A DNA stretch of 64,000 nt from Paracoccus aerius (GCF_014656455.1 NZ_BNCL01000003.1:124001-188000); one strand, 5' to 3'; numbered from the stretch's first letter, positions 50,775-59,728 are shown. Numbers and translations: made by a program. Notes: generated by a model from the sequence alone, not told the origin.

Positions 50775-51593
50775 CTAGCGCAGGGCGACCGAAGGCGGGG
50801 ACTTCCAGGGCGGCGCGATGGTCGGCGCGCCAAAGTAATAGCCCTGAAGGCAATCGATGCCATTGTCGATCAGGAAGGCCGCGTCATCGGCGGTTTCGAC
50901 CATCTCGGCCACGGTGAACATGTCAAAGTGATGCGCGATGGACATCAGCGCCTGGGTCAGCACCTGGTTGTCGGGATGGGTCGCGATCTCGCGGATGAAC
51001 TGGCCGTCGATCTTGATCATGTCGAAACAGAAATCGCGCAGATAGCGAAACGAGGTATAGCCCGCCCCGAAATCATCGAGCGCGAGTCCGATGCCGTATC
51101 GCTGCACCTCGCGCATGAAAGCCTTCACCTCGTCCGGCAGGCCCATGGCCGAGCTTTCGGTGATTTCCAGGATCAGCCGCTCGGCCGCCTGCGGGTCGGC
51201 GGAAACGCCCCGGCGCAGCGTGTCCATCCAGGCCGGATAGCCGATCGAACGGGCCGACATGTTGATCGACAGGCGCAGCGATGTTTCCTCGGACAAAGCT
51301 TTCAGGCCCAGGGACAGCGACAGGCAGTCGATCTGGCGGCCGAGTTCGGTGGTTTCGGCCACCGGCATGAAGTCGCGCAGGGGCACCATGCGACCCGATT
51401 CGTCGATGATGCGGATCAGCCCTTCGTAGAAGGCTGGCCGGCTGGTCCGTTGCGCCTGCACGACGGGCTGGAAGGCCAGCACGCCATTGCCCCTTTCGAC
51501 CGCCAGCCTGACCGCCGGCAGGGTCAGCCTGCTTTGCTGGTCCACGGCGAAATCCAGCGGGGATCCCTTGCCGGGTTTTTTCGCGTCGGTCAC
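50775..51593 (-). CDS. EAL-domain cyclic-di-GMP phosphodiesterase
   Basis: A 272-residue stand-alone EAL protein without membrane helices or sensor domain. Catalytic residues appear intact: Glu57 in EGL (the EAL motif), Asn111, Glu143 in LEITES, Asp173-Asp174 in DDFGAGYTS, Lys194 in IKIDG, Glu230 and Gln250, so active hydrolysis of c-di-GMP is likely. A GTG at 51593 with AAGGGG upstream is chosen; a TTG seven codons earlier is an alternative. Divergent from tag; leftward neighbour phaA is 101 bases downstream. Confidence 0.88.
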   Translation of the reverse strand: MTDAKKPGKGSPLDFAVDQQSRLTLPAVRLAVERGNGVLAFQPVVQAQRTSRPAFYEGLIRIIDESGRMVPLRDFMPVAETTELGRQIDCLSLSLGLKALSEETSLRLSINMSARSIGYPAWMDTLRRGVSADPQAAERLILEITESSAMGLPDEVKAFMREVQRYGIGLALDDFGAGYTSFRYLRDFCFDMIKIDGQFIREIATHPDNQVLTQALMSIAHHFDMFTVAEMVETADDAAFLIDNGIDCLQGYYFGAPTIAPPWKSPPSVALR

Positions 51594-51695
51594 GTCTGGC
51601 CCCTTGTCACGCAATCATTCCGTGTTCCCTTCTCGCATTGATCGCCTAATTTGCGGTAAACACGCAGGGAATTGTGGATTAAGGGTTAATGCTTC

Positions 51696-52274
51696 ATGAC
51701 CAGCCGCTGTGCCTGGTGCGGGACCGACCCGCTGTATGTCGCCTATCACGATACCGAATGGGGCGTGCCCGAATACGATGGGCGGGCGCTGTGGGAAAAG
51801 CTGGTGCTTGACGGTTTCCAGGCGGGCTTGTCCTGGATCACCATCCTGCGCAAGCGCGATGCCTTTCGGGCCGAGTTCGAGGATTTCGATCCCGGACGCG
51901 TGGCCTGCTGGGACGATGCGCGGATCGACCGGGCGCTGCAGAACCCGGGGATCATCCGCCATCGCGGCAAGATCGAATCAGCGGTGCGCGGCGCGCAGCG
52001 TTTCCTGGAAATCGAGGCGCAAGAGGGGTTCGCCTCCTTCCTGTGGTCCTTCGTGGGCGGCCAGCCGATCCAGAACAACTTCGCCAGCGGCGCCCAGGTG
52101 CCGGCCGCGACCCCGGAATCCACCGCGATGTCGAAGGCGCTGAAAAAGCGCGGCTTCAACTTTTGCGGACCGGTGATCACCTATGCCTTCATGCAGGCGA
52201 CGGGGATGGTGAACGACCATGTCACCACCTGTCACCGCCATGCCCAGCTTACTCCGCCACAAGCTGGCGGATGA
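51696..52274 (+). CDS. tag: DNA-3-methyladenine glycosylase I
   Basis: Base-excision enzyme removing 3-methyladenine. It has 192 residues with the Zn ligands Cys5 and His18 (CAWCGTDP, AYHDTEWG) and the distal HVTTC pair, plus the fold signature FQAGLSWITIL. The position matching E. coli catalytic Glu38 is Asp39 here (LVLDGFQAG); I believe this occurs in other homologues, but it deserves noting. AAGGG lies ten bases before the ATG. Its end overlaps the convergent TlpA-like gene by 26 bases. Confidence 0.93.
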   Translation: MTSRCAWCGTDPLYVAYHDTEWGVPEYDGRALWEKLVLDGFQAGLSWITILRKRDAFRAEFEDFDPGRVACWDDARIDRALQNPGIIRHRGKIESAVRGAQRFLEIEAQEGFASFLWSFVGGQPIQNNFASGAQVPAATPESTAMSKALKKRGFNFCGPVITYAFMQATGMVNDHVTTCHRHAQLTPPQAGG

Positions 52275-52797
52275 CGGTTTTGGCGGGCTCGCTGCTCCAG
52301 TCGGCCTCGCCCAGCAGGCGGGCGACCTCTCGCCCCTCCCGGTCGATCAGGACGGTCACGGGCAGGCCCACCACGCCCATGTCGCGGGCAAGCTGCTGGC
52401 GCGGGTCCAGCAGCACGGGCAGGTTCTGCAACCCGGTTTCGGCATAGAACTTGTCGATGCGGTCGGGCGCGTTGCGGCCCGTCGCCACCGCCACGACCTC
52501 GAAATCCTCGCCGCCCATTTCGGATTGCAGAGCGTCCAGATAGGGCATCTCCTCGCGGCAGGGGGCGCACCAGGTGGCCCAGAAGTTCAGCAGCACGACC
52601 TTGCCCTTGTAGTCGGCAAGGGTATGCGTGCCGCCCTTGGGGTCGGTGAATTCGACATCGGACACGGGCGCCGGTTCCTCGGCCGGGACCAGCTTCACAA
52701 GGCCCGCGTCCCTGGCGGCCTGCCAGTCCACCGCGCCCGCGAAGGCGGCATTTGCACCGAAAAGCAGTGCCGTATAAAGCAGGGCGGAACGCAGCAT
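52249..52797 (-). CDS. TlpA-like periplasmic thiol:disulfide oxidoreductase
   Basis: A 182-residue thioredoxin-fold protein with a cleavable signal peptide (ALLYTALLFGANAAFA). The active site is WATWCAPCREE, followed by the cis-Pro loop GVVGLPVTVLID. TlpA/ResA relatives reduce periplasmic disulfides, often for cytochrome c or cytochrome oxidase assembly. It is 23 bases from the divergent argH start. Confidence 0.9.
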   Translation of the reverse strand: MLRSALLYTALLFGANAAFAGAVDWQAARDAGLVKLVPAEEPAPVSDVEFTDPKGGTHTLADYKGKVVLLNFWATWCAPCREEMPYLDALQSEMGGEDFEVVAVATGRNAPDRIDKFYAETGLQNLPVLLDPRQQLARDMGVVGLPVTVLIDREGREVARLLGEADWSSEPAKTVIRQLVAE

Positions 52798-52820
52798 GAA
52801 GACCTCCGAAGGACGCGCCT

Positions 52821-54224
52821 ATGACCGACCGGCCGCAACAGGATTCCGCCAACAGCATGTGGGGCGGGCGCTTCGCCGCAGGGCCGGACGCGATCATGGA
52901 GGCGATCAACGCCTCGATCGGGTTCGACCGGCGGCTCTACGCCCAGGACATCCGGGGCAGCCGGGCCCATGCCGCCATGCTGGCCGCACAAGGCATCATC
53001 AGCGATACCGATGCCAAGGCGATCAGGGAAGGCCTGCTCACCGTCTTGTCAGAGATCGAAGGGGGCAATTTCCCCTTCCGCACCGAGCTTGAGGACATTC
53101 ACATGAATGTCGAGGCGCGGTTGAAGGAGGTGATCGGCGAACCTGCGGGCCGCCTTCACACGGGCCGGTCGCGCAACGACCAGGTGGCGACAGACTTCCG
53201 CCTGTGGGTGCGCGACCAGTGCGACGCGGCGATCGAGGCGCTGCAGGCGCTGATCCGCGCCGCCCTGGCGCAGGCCGAGGCGGGGGCGGACTGGGTGATG
53301 CCGGGTTTCACACACCTGCAGACCGCGCAGCCCGTGACCTGGGGCCATCACATGATGGCCTATGTGGAAATGTTCGGCCGCGACCTGTCGCGGTTCGGCG
53401 ACGCGCGCAGGCGGATGAACGAATCGCCCCTGGGCGCCGCCGCGCTGGCCGGGACCGGTTATCCCATCGACCGCCACGCGACCGCGCAGGCGCTTGGCTT
53501 CGACGCCCCCATGGCCAACAGCCTGGATGCCGTGTCCGACCGGGACTTCGCGCTGGAGTTCCTGTCGGCCGCGTCCATCTGCGCCGTCCACCTGTCGCGC
53601 CTGGCCGAGGAGCTGGTGATCTGGTCCTCGGCCCAGTTCCGCTTCGTGTCGATGTCGGACAAGTGGTCCACCGGGTCGTCGATCATGCCGCAGAAGCGCA
53701 ACCCCGATGCGGCCGAACTGATCCGCGCCAAGATCGGCCGGATCCTGGGGGCGACGGTCGCTCTGTTCACGGTGATGAAGGGCTTGCCGCTGGCCTATTC
53801 CAAAGACATGCAGGAGGACAAGGAACAGGTCTTCGATGCCGCCGACAGCCTGATGCTGGCCTTGGCCGCGATGACCGGGATGCTGTCCGACCTGACCGCC
53901 AATCGCGACAGGATGGAGGCTGCGGCTTCGGCCGGCTTTTCGACCGCGACGGATCTGGCCGACTGGCTGGTGCGCGAACTTGGCCTGCCGTTCCGCGACG
54001 CCCATCACGTCACCGGATCGCTGGTGGCCCTGGCGGAGCGCAGGGGATGCGACCTGCCCGACCTGACGCTGGACGACATGCAGGGGGTCCATGCGGGGAT
54101 CACCGATAAAGTCTTCGGCGTCTTGGGCGTTCACAATTCGGTCGCCTCGCGGCAAAGCTATGGCGGCACGGCGCCCGATCAGGTGCGTGCGCAAATCACC
54201 CGCTGGAAGGAGAAGCTGGCATGA
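52821..54224 (+). CDS. argH: Argininosuccinate lyase
   Basis: Last enzyme of arginine synthesis: argininosuccinate to arginine plus fumarate. It has 467 residues with the superfamily signature [15 protein letters not shown] (active-site Ser), and [17 protein letters not shown] and [15 protein letters not shown] [10 protein letters not shown] upstream. GAAGGA precedes the ATG. Overlaps the small lipoprotein gene by four bases (ATGA), and lysA follows, a conserved order in many proteobacteria. Confidence 0.97.
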   Translation: MTDRPQQDSANSMWGGRFAAGPDAIMEAINASIGFDRRLYAQDIRGSRAHAAMLAAQGIISDTDAKAIREGLLTVLSEIEGGNFPFRTELEDIHMNVEARLKEVIGEPAGRLHTGRSRNDQVATDFRLWVRDQCDAAIEALQALIRAALAQAEAGADWVMPGFTHLQTAQPVTWGHHMMAYVEMFGRDLSRFGDARRRMNESPLGAAALAGTGYPIDRHATAQALGFDAPMANSLDAVSDRDFALEFLSAASICAVHLSRLAEELVIWSSAQFRFVSMSDKWSTGSSIMPQKRNPDAAELIRAKIGRILGATVALFTVMKGLPLAYSKDMQEDKEQVFDAADSLMLALAAMTGMLSDLTANRDRMEAAASAGFSTATDLADWLVRELGLPFRDAHHVTGSLVALAERRGCDLPDLTLDDMQGVHAGITDKVFGVLGVHNSVASRQSYGGTAPDQVRAQITRWKEKLA

Positions 54225-54370
54225 AGTGGATTGCAATTCTGGCGGTGGCAGCCGTGGCAGCCTGCGGCGTCGACGGCCCTCCCGAACGTCCAATGGCGCC
54301 CAAGACCGCGCCCCAATCCAATGTCTCGATTTCCGGCCACGCCACCATGGGCGTGATCACGGAGCTATAG
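54221..54370 (+). CDS. lptM: LptM-like small lipoprotein
   Basis: A 49-residue lipoprotein: signal peptide [13 protein letters not shown] with lipid Cys15, followed by GVDGPPERP, which fits the CGxxGPxxxP pattern of LptM/YifL-type lipoproteins (LPAM_2). E. coli LptM helps mature the LptDE lipopolysaccharide translocon, and its gene yifL also sits beside lysine-pathway genes. The rest is a short Pro/Ser tail. Start overlaps argH; its TAG is immediately followed by the lysA GTG. Family assignment rests on this short motif. Confidence 0.72.
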   Translation: MKWIAILAVAAVAACGVDGPPERPMAPKTAPQSNVSISGHATMGVITEL

Positions 54371-55636
54371 GTGGATCACTTCAACTATCAGGGCGGCCAG
54401 CTTTGCGCCGAGGACGTTCCCCTGTCGCGCATCGCGGTCGAGGTGGGGACGCCCGTCTATGTCTATTCGGCGGCGACCCTGACGCGGCATTTCGGGCTGT
54501 TCCGCCAGGCGCTGGACTGGACCGATCACCTGGTCTGCTTTGCCGTCAAGGCCAACAGCAACCTGGCGGTGCTGAAGCTACTGGGCGATCTGGGCGCGGG
54601 AATGGATGTCGTCTCGGGCGGCGAATACGCCCGCGCCAAGGCCGCGGGCGTGCCGGGCGACCGCATCGTCTTTTCCGGCGTGGGCAAGACCCCGGCCGAG
54701 ATGCGCATGGCCATCGACGGCGGCATCCGCCAGTTCAACCTGGAATCCGAGCCCGAGATGCGGGCGCTGTCGGCCCTTGCGGCCAGCATGGGCGCGACGG
54801 TTCCGGTGGCGGTGCGCGTGAACCCGGACGTGGATGCGAAAACGCACGAGAAGATCGCGACCGGCAAGTCCGAGAACAAGTTCGGCATCCCCATCGCCCG
54901 CGCGCGCGAGGTTTATGCCGAGGCTGCCGCTCTGCCGGGCCTGCAGGTCGTGGGTGTGGACGTGCATATCGGCAGCCAGTTGACCGATCTGGACCCCTAT
55001 CGCGCGGCTTATGCCAAGGTCGCGGACCTGACCCGCGCGCTGCGCGCCGACGGGCACGCCATCACCCGGCTGGATTTGGGCGGCGGCCTGGGCATTCCCT
55101 ATCGTCGCGACAATAACGCGCCGCCCCTGCCCATCGAATATGGCCAGGTGATCCGGGACGCAGTGGGCGATCTGGGCTGCGAGATCGAGATCGAGCCGGG
55201 GCGCAACATCGTCGGCAATGCCGGGGTGCTGCTGAGCCAAGTGGTCTATGTGAAAGAGGGCGAGGGGCGCGACTTCCTGATCGTGGACGCGGCGATGAAC
55301 GACCTGCTGCGCCCGGCCATGTATGGCGCGCATCACGACATCGTCCCGTTGATCGAACCCGCGGTGGGGGCGACCGTGCAACCCTTCGACGTCGTGGGTC
55401 CGGTCTGCGAATCGGGCGACACCTTCCAGAAGGGCGCAGAACTGCCCGCCATGGCGGCAGGCGACCTGATCGCCTTCCGGTCGGCGGGGGCTTACGGCGC
55501 GGTGATGGCGTCCGAATACAACTCCAGGCCCTTGGTGCCCGAGGTTCTGGTCAGCGGCGATCACTTCGCCGTCATCAGGGCAAGGCCGACGTTTGAGGAA
55601 ATGCTGGCCCGGGATAGCATCCCGGAATGGCTTTGA
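54371..55636 (+). CDS. lysA: Diaminopimelate decarboxylase
   Basis: PLP enzyme for the last lysine step. It has 421 residues: the PLP lysine in VCFAVKANSNLAVL, DVHIGSQ, the glycine-rich LGGGLGIPY loop, EIEPGRNIVGNAG and VCESGDTF with its active-site Cys. A GTG start directly abuts the stop of the lipoprotein gene, with GGAG seven to ten bases before. Completes the pathway that includes dapE at 33.6 kb. A copy of the dispersed element follows. Confidence 0.97.
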   Translation: MDHFNYQGGQLCAEDVPLSRIAVEVGTPVYVYSAATLTRHFGLFRQALDWTDHLVCFAVKANSNLAVLKLLGDLGAGMDVVSGGEYARAKAAGVPGDRIVFSGVGKTPAEMRMAIDGGIRQFNLESEPEMRALSALAASMGATVPVAVRVNPDVDAKTHEKIATGKSENKFGIPIARAREVYAEAAALPGLQVVGVDVHIGSQLTDLDPYRAAYAKVADLTRALRADGHAITRLDLGGGLGIPYRRDNNAPPLPIEYGQVIRDAVGDLGCEIEIEPGRNIVGNAGVLLSQVVYVKEGEGRDFLIVDAAMNDLLRPAMYGAHHDIVPLIEPAVGATVQPFDVVGPVCESGDTFQKGAELPAMAAGDLIAFRSAGAYGAVMASEYNSRPLVPEVLVSGDHFAVIRARPTFEEMLARDSIPEWL

Positions 55637-55662
55637 CGCGGCACCCCGATGTGACGTTGCAG

Positions 55663-55711
55663 CCGGGGGCTGTCTGCCCCCGGACCCCCGAGGATATTTT
55701 CGTGAAGAAGA
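55663..55711 (+). repeat. Dispersed hairpin-plus-core element, copy C (lysA to DUF4175 gene)
   Basis: Stem CCGGGGGC (55663-55670) / GCCCCCGG (55676-55683) with a TGTCT loop, followed by ACCCCCGAGGATATTTTC and GTGAAGAAGA. The GAGGA of the core is seven bases before the GTG chosen as the start of the DUF4175 gene, so here the repeat appears to double as a ribosome-binding site. Near-identical layout to copy D. Confidence 0.65.
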
Positions 55712-58173
55712 CAGGCCCGGTCGCCCGTGCCCTGCACCTGACCCGCTGGGGCATGGTCTGGGAACAGGCGGCCCGCGCCTTCTGGCCGCTGGCCACCGTG
55801 CTGGCGCTTGTGTTCGCCGCTTTTTCGCTGGGCGTGGTGGCGGTTGTGCCGCTGCCGGTGCTGCCCTGGCTGTCAGGCACGGTGGTTCTGCTGTTGATCT
55901 GGGTAGCGATCCGGGGTGGGATGCGCTTTCGCCGGGTGCGCATGGCCGATGCGATGGGCCGGCTGGACCGGACCCTGCCGGGCCGTCCGCTGGCCGCCTT
56001 GACCGACAGCGCGGCGATCGGCGGCGAGGGTGCCTTGTGGCAGGCGCATCTGGCGCAGATGCGGGCGCGGGCGTCCCGCGCACGGGCGGTGCGTCCCGAT
56101 GCGGGCCTGACGCGGCGTGATCCCTTTGCGCTGCGGCTGGCGGGGCTGGTGGCCCTTGTCATGGCGCTGATCTTTGGCGGGGCAAGCCAGATGGGGCAGG
56201 GTATCGCTGCGATCGCCGCGACCGTATCGCGCCCGGTGACGACCGATGTGGTGCCGACCGGCCCCAGTTGGGAGGGCTGGGCCGAACCGCCCGCCTATAC
56301 CCGCCGTCCGACGATCTATCTGAACGCCCTGGCCGAGGGGCAGGTGCTGGAACTGCCCAAGGGCAGCGAGGTGACCTTTCGTCTGTACGGGCAGGGCGCC
56401 TCTGTCACGCAGGACATCGGCCCCGCCCTTGGCGAGGATCCGCAGGCGCCGGGATTTCGGGCGGAACAGTCGGGGGCAATCGAGGTGGCGGGACGCCGTT
56501 TCGACGTCACCGTGCTGGCAGACAGTGCCCCCGTGATCCGGGCCGGGGCCGCGCCGGTGCGGCGGGCCGACGGCCGGATGGTGCAGGATTTCAGCGCGCA
56601 GGACGATCATGGCGTCGTCACGGGCCAGGCCGTGATTGCGCTTGATCTGCCTGCCGTGGATCGCCGCTTCGGCCTTGCCATCGACCCCGAGCCCCGCCCA
56701 GCGGTGGAGTTGGCGTTGCCCTTGCCACGCGGCGACCGCCGCGAGGTGCAGGGCCAACTGACCGAGGATCTGTCGCGCCATCCTTGGGCGAACCTGCCGG
56801 TCAGCGTCAGCCTGCGGGCGGTGGACGGGATCGAGCAGGTGGGCGAGGCGCAGCCGATGCGGACCGTGCTGCCGGGGCGGCGCTTCTTCAACCCCCTGGC
56901 CGCCGCCCTGATCGAGATGCGGCGCGACCTGCTGTGGTCGCGCGACAATGCCGGACGCAGCGCCGAGATCCTGCGGGCGGTCACATGGCAGCCGCAGGGT
57001 TTCGTCGAACAGCCGCTGTACCTGGAACTGCGCGGTGCGGTGACGCTGCTGGAGGGTGACCGCCTGACCGACAAGGCCCGCGACGATCTGGCCGAGGCCT
57101 TGTGGCAGGCGGCCGTCCAGTTGGAGGACGGCGGGCTTTCCGACGCCCTGGAACGGATGCGCCAGGCGCAGGAAAAGTTGTCCGAGGCGATCCGCAATGG
57201 CGCCAGCCCCGACGAGATCCAGCGGCTGATGGACGAGCTGAAGGCCGCGACGGACGCCTATACCGAGATGCTGGCCCAGCAGGGGCAGCAACAGGATCCG
57301 TCGGAACGGTTCACCGGTGAACAGCAGGGCCAGCAGATCACCGGCGACCAGATCCAGCAGATGATGGACGAGATCCAGCGGCTGATGAACGAGGGCCGCA
57401 TGGCCGAGGCACAGGAGTTGCTGGAGCAGTTCAACCGCATGATGGAGAACCTGCAGGTCCGGCAGTCGCAGGGCCAGGGTCAGGGCGAAGGCCAGAAGGG
57501 CAGCAGCGGCAACCAGCCGATGAACCGGCTGGCCGACACGCTGCGCGAGCAGCAGCAGTTGTCGGACGAGGCTTTCCGGGACATGCAGGAACAATTCGGC
57601 CAAGGGCAAATGGGTCAGCCGTCCGACAATGCGCAGGGCTTGGCAGACCGCCAACAGCAACTGCGCGAGGAGCTGGGCCAGCAGCAGGGCCTGCTGCCGG
57701 GCCAGGGATCGCCCGGCGGGGACGAGGCGCGGCGCCAACTGGACGAGGCGGGCCGCGCGATGGAGGAAGCCGAGCAGGCGCTGCGCCAGGGCGACATGGG
57801 CGGTGCGCTGCAGCGCCAGGCCGATGCCATCCAGTCCATGCGCGAGGGGATGCGCGCCCTGGGCGACATGATGGCCCAGCAGGGGCAACAAGGCCAGCAG
57901 GGGCAGCAGCAGGGCCAGGAAGGCCAGCAGCCCGGCGGCGGCGACAGGGCGGGGGAAGGCCAGACCATGGGCCAGCGTCCGGCGCTTGATCCGCTGGGCC
58001 GTCAGCGGGACGGCAACGGCCATGTCATCGCGGGCGGCGATCCCCTGGCAGAAGGCGTGGACCCTGCGCAGCGTGCCCGCGACCTGCTGGACGAGATCCG
58101 CCGCCGCAGCGGCGAGGTAGACCGTCCGCAGGACGAACGCGATTATCTGGGGCGGTTGCTGGACCGCTTCTGA
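55702..58173 (+). CDS. DUF4175/TIGR02302-family membrane protein with Gln-rich C-terminus
   Basis: An 823-residue alphaproteobacterial protein of unknown function. Transmembrane helices lie near 28-46, 54-71 and 144-160, followed by a long periplasmic or cytoplasmic middle domain (GLAIDPEPRPAVELALPL) and a low-complexity tail (about 530-790) rich in Gln, Gly, Glu and Met, with repeated EIQRLMxE and QQGQQ blocks predicted helical or disordered. The GTG is preferred to an ATG 25 codons upstream because that longer frame would be read through the GC hairpin of the repeat, and GAGGA sits seven bases before the GTG. Follows lysA; ends next to the zinc-ribbon gene. Confidence 0.8.
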   Translation: MKKTGPVARALHLTRWGMVWEQAARAFWPLATVLALVFAAFSLGVVAVVPLPVLPWLSGTVVLLLIWVAIRGGMRFRRVRMADAMGRLDRTLPGRPLAALTDSAAIGGEGALWQAHLAQMRARASRARAVRPDAGLTRRDPFALRLAGLVALVMALIFGGASQMGQGIAAIAATVSRPVTTDVVPTGPSWEGWAEPPAYTRRPTIYLNALAEGQVLELPKGSEVTFRLYGQGASVTQDIGPALGEDPQAPGFRAEQSGAIEVAGRRFDVTVLADSAPVIRAGAAPVRRADGRMVQDFSAQDDHGVVTGQAVIALDLPAVDRRFGLAIDPEPRPAVELALPLPRGDRREVQGQLTEDLSRHPWANLPVSVSLRAVDGIEQVGEAQPMRTVLPGRRFFNPLAAALIEMRRDLLWSRDNAGRSAEILRAVTWQPQGFVEQPLYLELRGAVTLLEGDRLTDKARDDLAEALWQAAVQLEDGGLSDALERMRQAQEKLSEAIRNGASPDEIQRLMDELKAATDAYTEMLAQQGQQQDPSERFTGEQQGQQITGDQIQQMMDEIQRLMNEGRMAEAQELLEQFNRMMENLQVRQSQGQGQGEGQKGSSGNQPMNRLADTLREQQQLSDEAFRDMQEQFGQGQMGQPSDNAQGLADRQQQLREELGQQQGLLPGQGSPGGDEARRQLDEAGRAMEEAEQALRQGDMGGALQRQADAIQSMREGMRALGDMMAQQGQQGQQGQQQGQEGQQPGGGDRAGEGQTMGQRPALDPLGRQRDGNGHVIAGGDPLAEGVDPAQRARDLLDEIRRRSGEVDRPQDERDYLGRLLDRF

Positions 58174-58953
58174 TCAGCGCAACATCCCCGACAGGCTGTC
58201 CTGCAGCCAAAGCCGTGCCCCGTCGATGCTGGCACGCAGGCGACCAAGCGCCTCGCCGACGCTGCCCTGGTCCTCGATCCCGGGCGCAAGAAGATAGGCC
58301 GCAAGAAGCCCTGCCAGAACCATGACGGCAAGCGCGAAGCCCATGACATAACCGCCTTTCGCCGTCCTGACCGGCCGCGCCGGCTGCGGTCGCGCCACCG
58401 GTTGCGGGCGTCGTTCCGGCGGGGTCTGCCGGGGGGCTACCGCGACTTCGGCCTTCAGCGGGACAGGATGCCGGGCAGGGCGCGGCGCGGATTCAGGATC
58501 GGTTTTCTGCGCGGCCGCCGGCCTTGCGTCGAAATGGCGGGTGATGGTGGTTGCCGGCCATTCGGGATCGGGCGCCGGGCGCGATGCCGGATCGGGGGCG
58601 ACGTCCGGACCAGGGGCGTCCGGTGCCGGATCCGCCTTGGCTGCGGGATCCGCGTCCGGCTGGTCCTCCTCGGCGGCGCGGGCGCGACGCTCGTGCTCGA
58701 CCTCGTCGCGCAGGATGTCCAGGACGTTCTCGGGCAGCTTGCGGGCGGGCCGGGGCAGGTCCGCGGCAGGCTCGGCGGCGGGCAGTGCCTGAAACGCTGC
58801 CAGATCCAGCCGATCGGCTTCGGGCGTGGGTGTCGCGTGCCAGACATGGCCGCAGGCGCTGCATTCCACCTCGCGCCCGCCAGCGGGGACTGCGCTGCCT
58901 GGAACGCGATATTCCGCCGCGCAACCGGGACAGATCAACCGTATTTCCGCCAT
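58174..58953 (-). CDS. MJ0042-type zinc-ribbon membrane protein
   Basis: A 259-residue protein: an N-terminal zinc ribbon with CPGC (Cys8, Cys11) and CSAC (Cys31, Cys34), a long acidic Ala/Pro/Asp-rich disordered region (about 45-195), one transmembrane helix (201-224) and a short amphipathic C-terminus. The family (MJ0042 finger) is common in alphaproteobacteria and its role is unknown. Tail-to-tail with the DUF4175 gene with no gap, and divergent from ftsE across 100 bases. Confidence 0.88.
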   Translation of the reverse strand: MAEIRLICPGCAAEYRVPGSAVPAGGREVECSACGHVWHATPTPEADRLDLAAFQALPAAEPAADLPRPARKLPENVLDILRDEVEHERRARAAEEDQPDADPAAKADPAPDAPGPDVAPDPASRPAPDPEWPATTITRHFDARPAAAQKTDPESAPRPARHPVPLKAEVAVAPRQTPPERRPQPVARPQPARPVRTAKGGYVMGFALAVMVLAGLLAAYLLAPGIEDQGSVGEALGRLRASIDGARLWLQDSLSGMLR

Positions 58954-59053
58954 GCCGGCCCTCGCATTCGCCTTTTGGCTGTTCTATCAAGCGCGGGGCC
59001 GGGTTCCAAGACAGGCACCGACGGAACGGCATAGAAGAAACGGGGGGTTGCGC

Positions 59054-59728
59054 TTGATCGAGATGCGGGATGTCGGCTTCGGCTATCACGGCGGGCCCGA
59101 GTTGCTGTCGGACATGACGCTGAGCTTGCAGCCGGGCATGTTCCATTTCCTGACCGGGCCATCCGGGTCGGGCAAGACGACGCTTCTGCGGCTGTGCTAT
59201 GCGGACCTGCTGCCGTCCTCCGGGCAGATGACGGCCTTTGGCGGCGATGTGCGGCAACTGACGCGCGACGGGATCGCGGATCTTCGCCGCCGCGTAGGGG
59301 TAGTGCACCAGGACACGCAGTTCCTGGACCACCTGCCCGTGGCCGAGAACGTGGCCCTGCCGCTGTCCGTGGCGGGCCAGCCTGTGGACATGGACGCGCT
59401 GCGCGACCTGCTGGGCTGGGTGGGCCTGACGCAGCACGCCCGTGCAATGCCGCCATCCCTGTCGGGTGGCGAACGGCAGCGCGCAGCCCTGGCGCGCGCG
59501 GTGATCCTGTCGCCCGACCTGGTGCTGGCGGACGAGCCGACGGGCAACCTCGACTGGGACATGTCGGTCAGGCTGATGCAGTTGCTGATCGAGCTGAACA
59601 AGTCCGGCAAGACCGTGCTGGTCGCGACCCATGACATGAACCTGATCCGCGCGGCCAAGGCACAGGTCGCGGCCCGCGTGTTGCGGATCGCCAACGGAAC
59701 ATTGCATCTGGCGGGGGCTGATCTGTGA
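59054..59728 (+). CDS. ftsE: Cell division ATP-binding protein FtsE
   Basis: ATPase of the FtsEX complex, which controls periplasmic peptidoglycan hydrolases at the division site. It has 224 residues: Walker A GPSGSGKTT, signature LSGGERQRAALARA, Walker B LVLADEPTGNLD, and switch ATHD. A TTG start (MIEMRDVGFGY) is assumed because the usual FtsE N-terminus begins here and purine-rich GGGGGG lies upstream; an ATG three codons later is the alternative. ftsX follows with a GTGA overlap. Confidence 0.93.
   Translation: MIEMRDVGFGYHGGPELLSDMTLSLQPGMFHFLTGPSGSGKTTLLRLCYADLLPSSGQMTAFGGDVRQLTRDGIADLRRRVGVVHQDTQFLDHLPVAENVALPLSVAGQPVDMDALRDLLGWVGLTQHARAMPPSLSGGERQRAALARAVILSPDLVLADEPTGNLDWDMSVRLMQLLIELNKSGKTVLVATHDMNLIRAAKAQVAARVLRIANGTLHLAGADL

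Noticed and set aside
51679..51689. CtrA operator TTAAGGGTTAA
   Set aside because: Spacing is three rather than the seven bases of the full site, and AAGGG is more simply the ribosome-binding site of tag.
55627..55701. ATG start of the DUF4175 gene 25 codons upstream
   Set aside because: It would translate the GC hairpin of a dispersed repeat; the downstream GTG has GAGGA seven bases away. Not fully excluded.
55873..58023. 716-codon open frame opposite the DUF4175 gene
   Set aside because: Leucine/histidine-rich composition mirrors the Gln-rich tail on the coding strand; no start signals or motifs.
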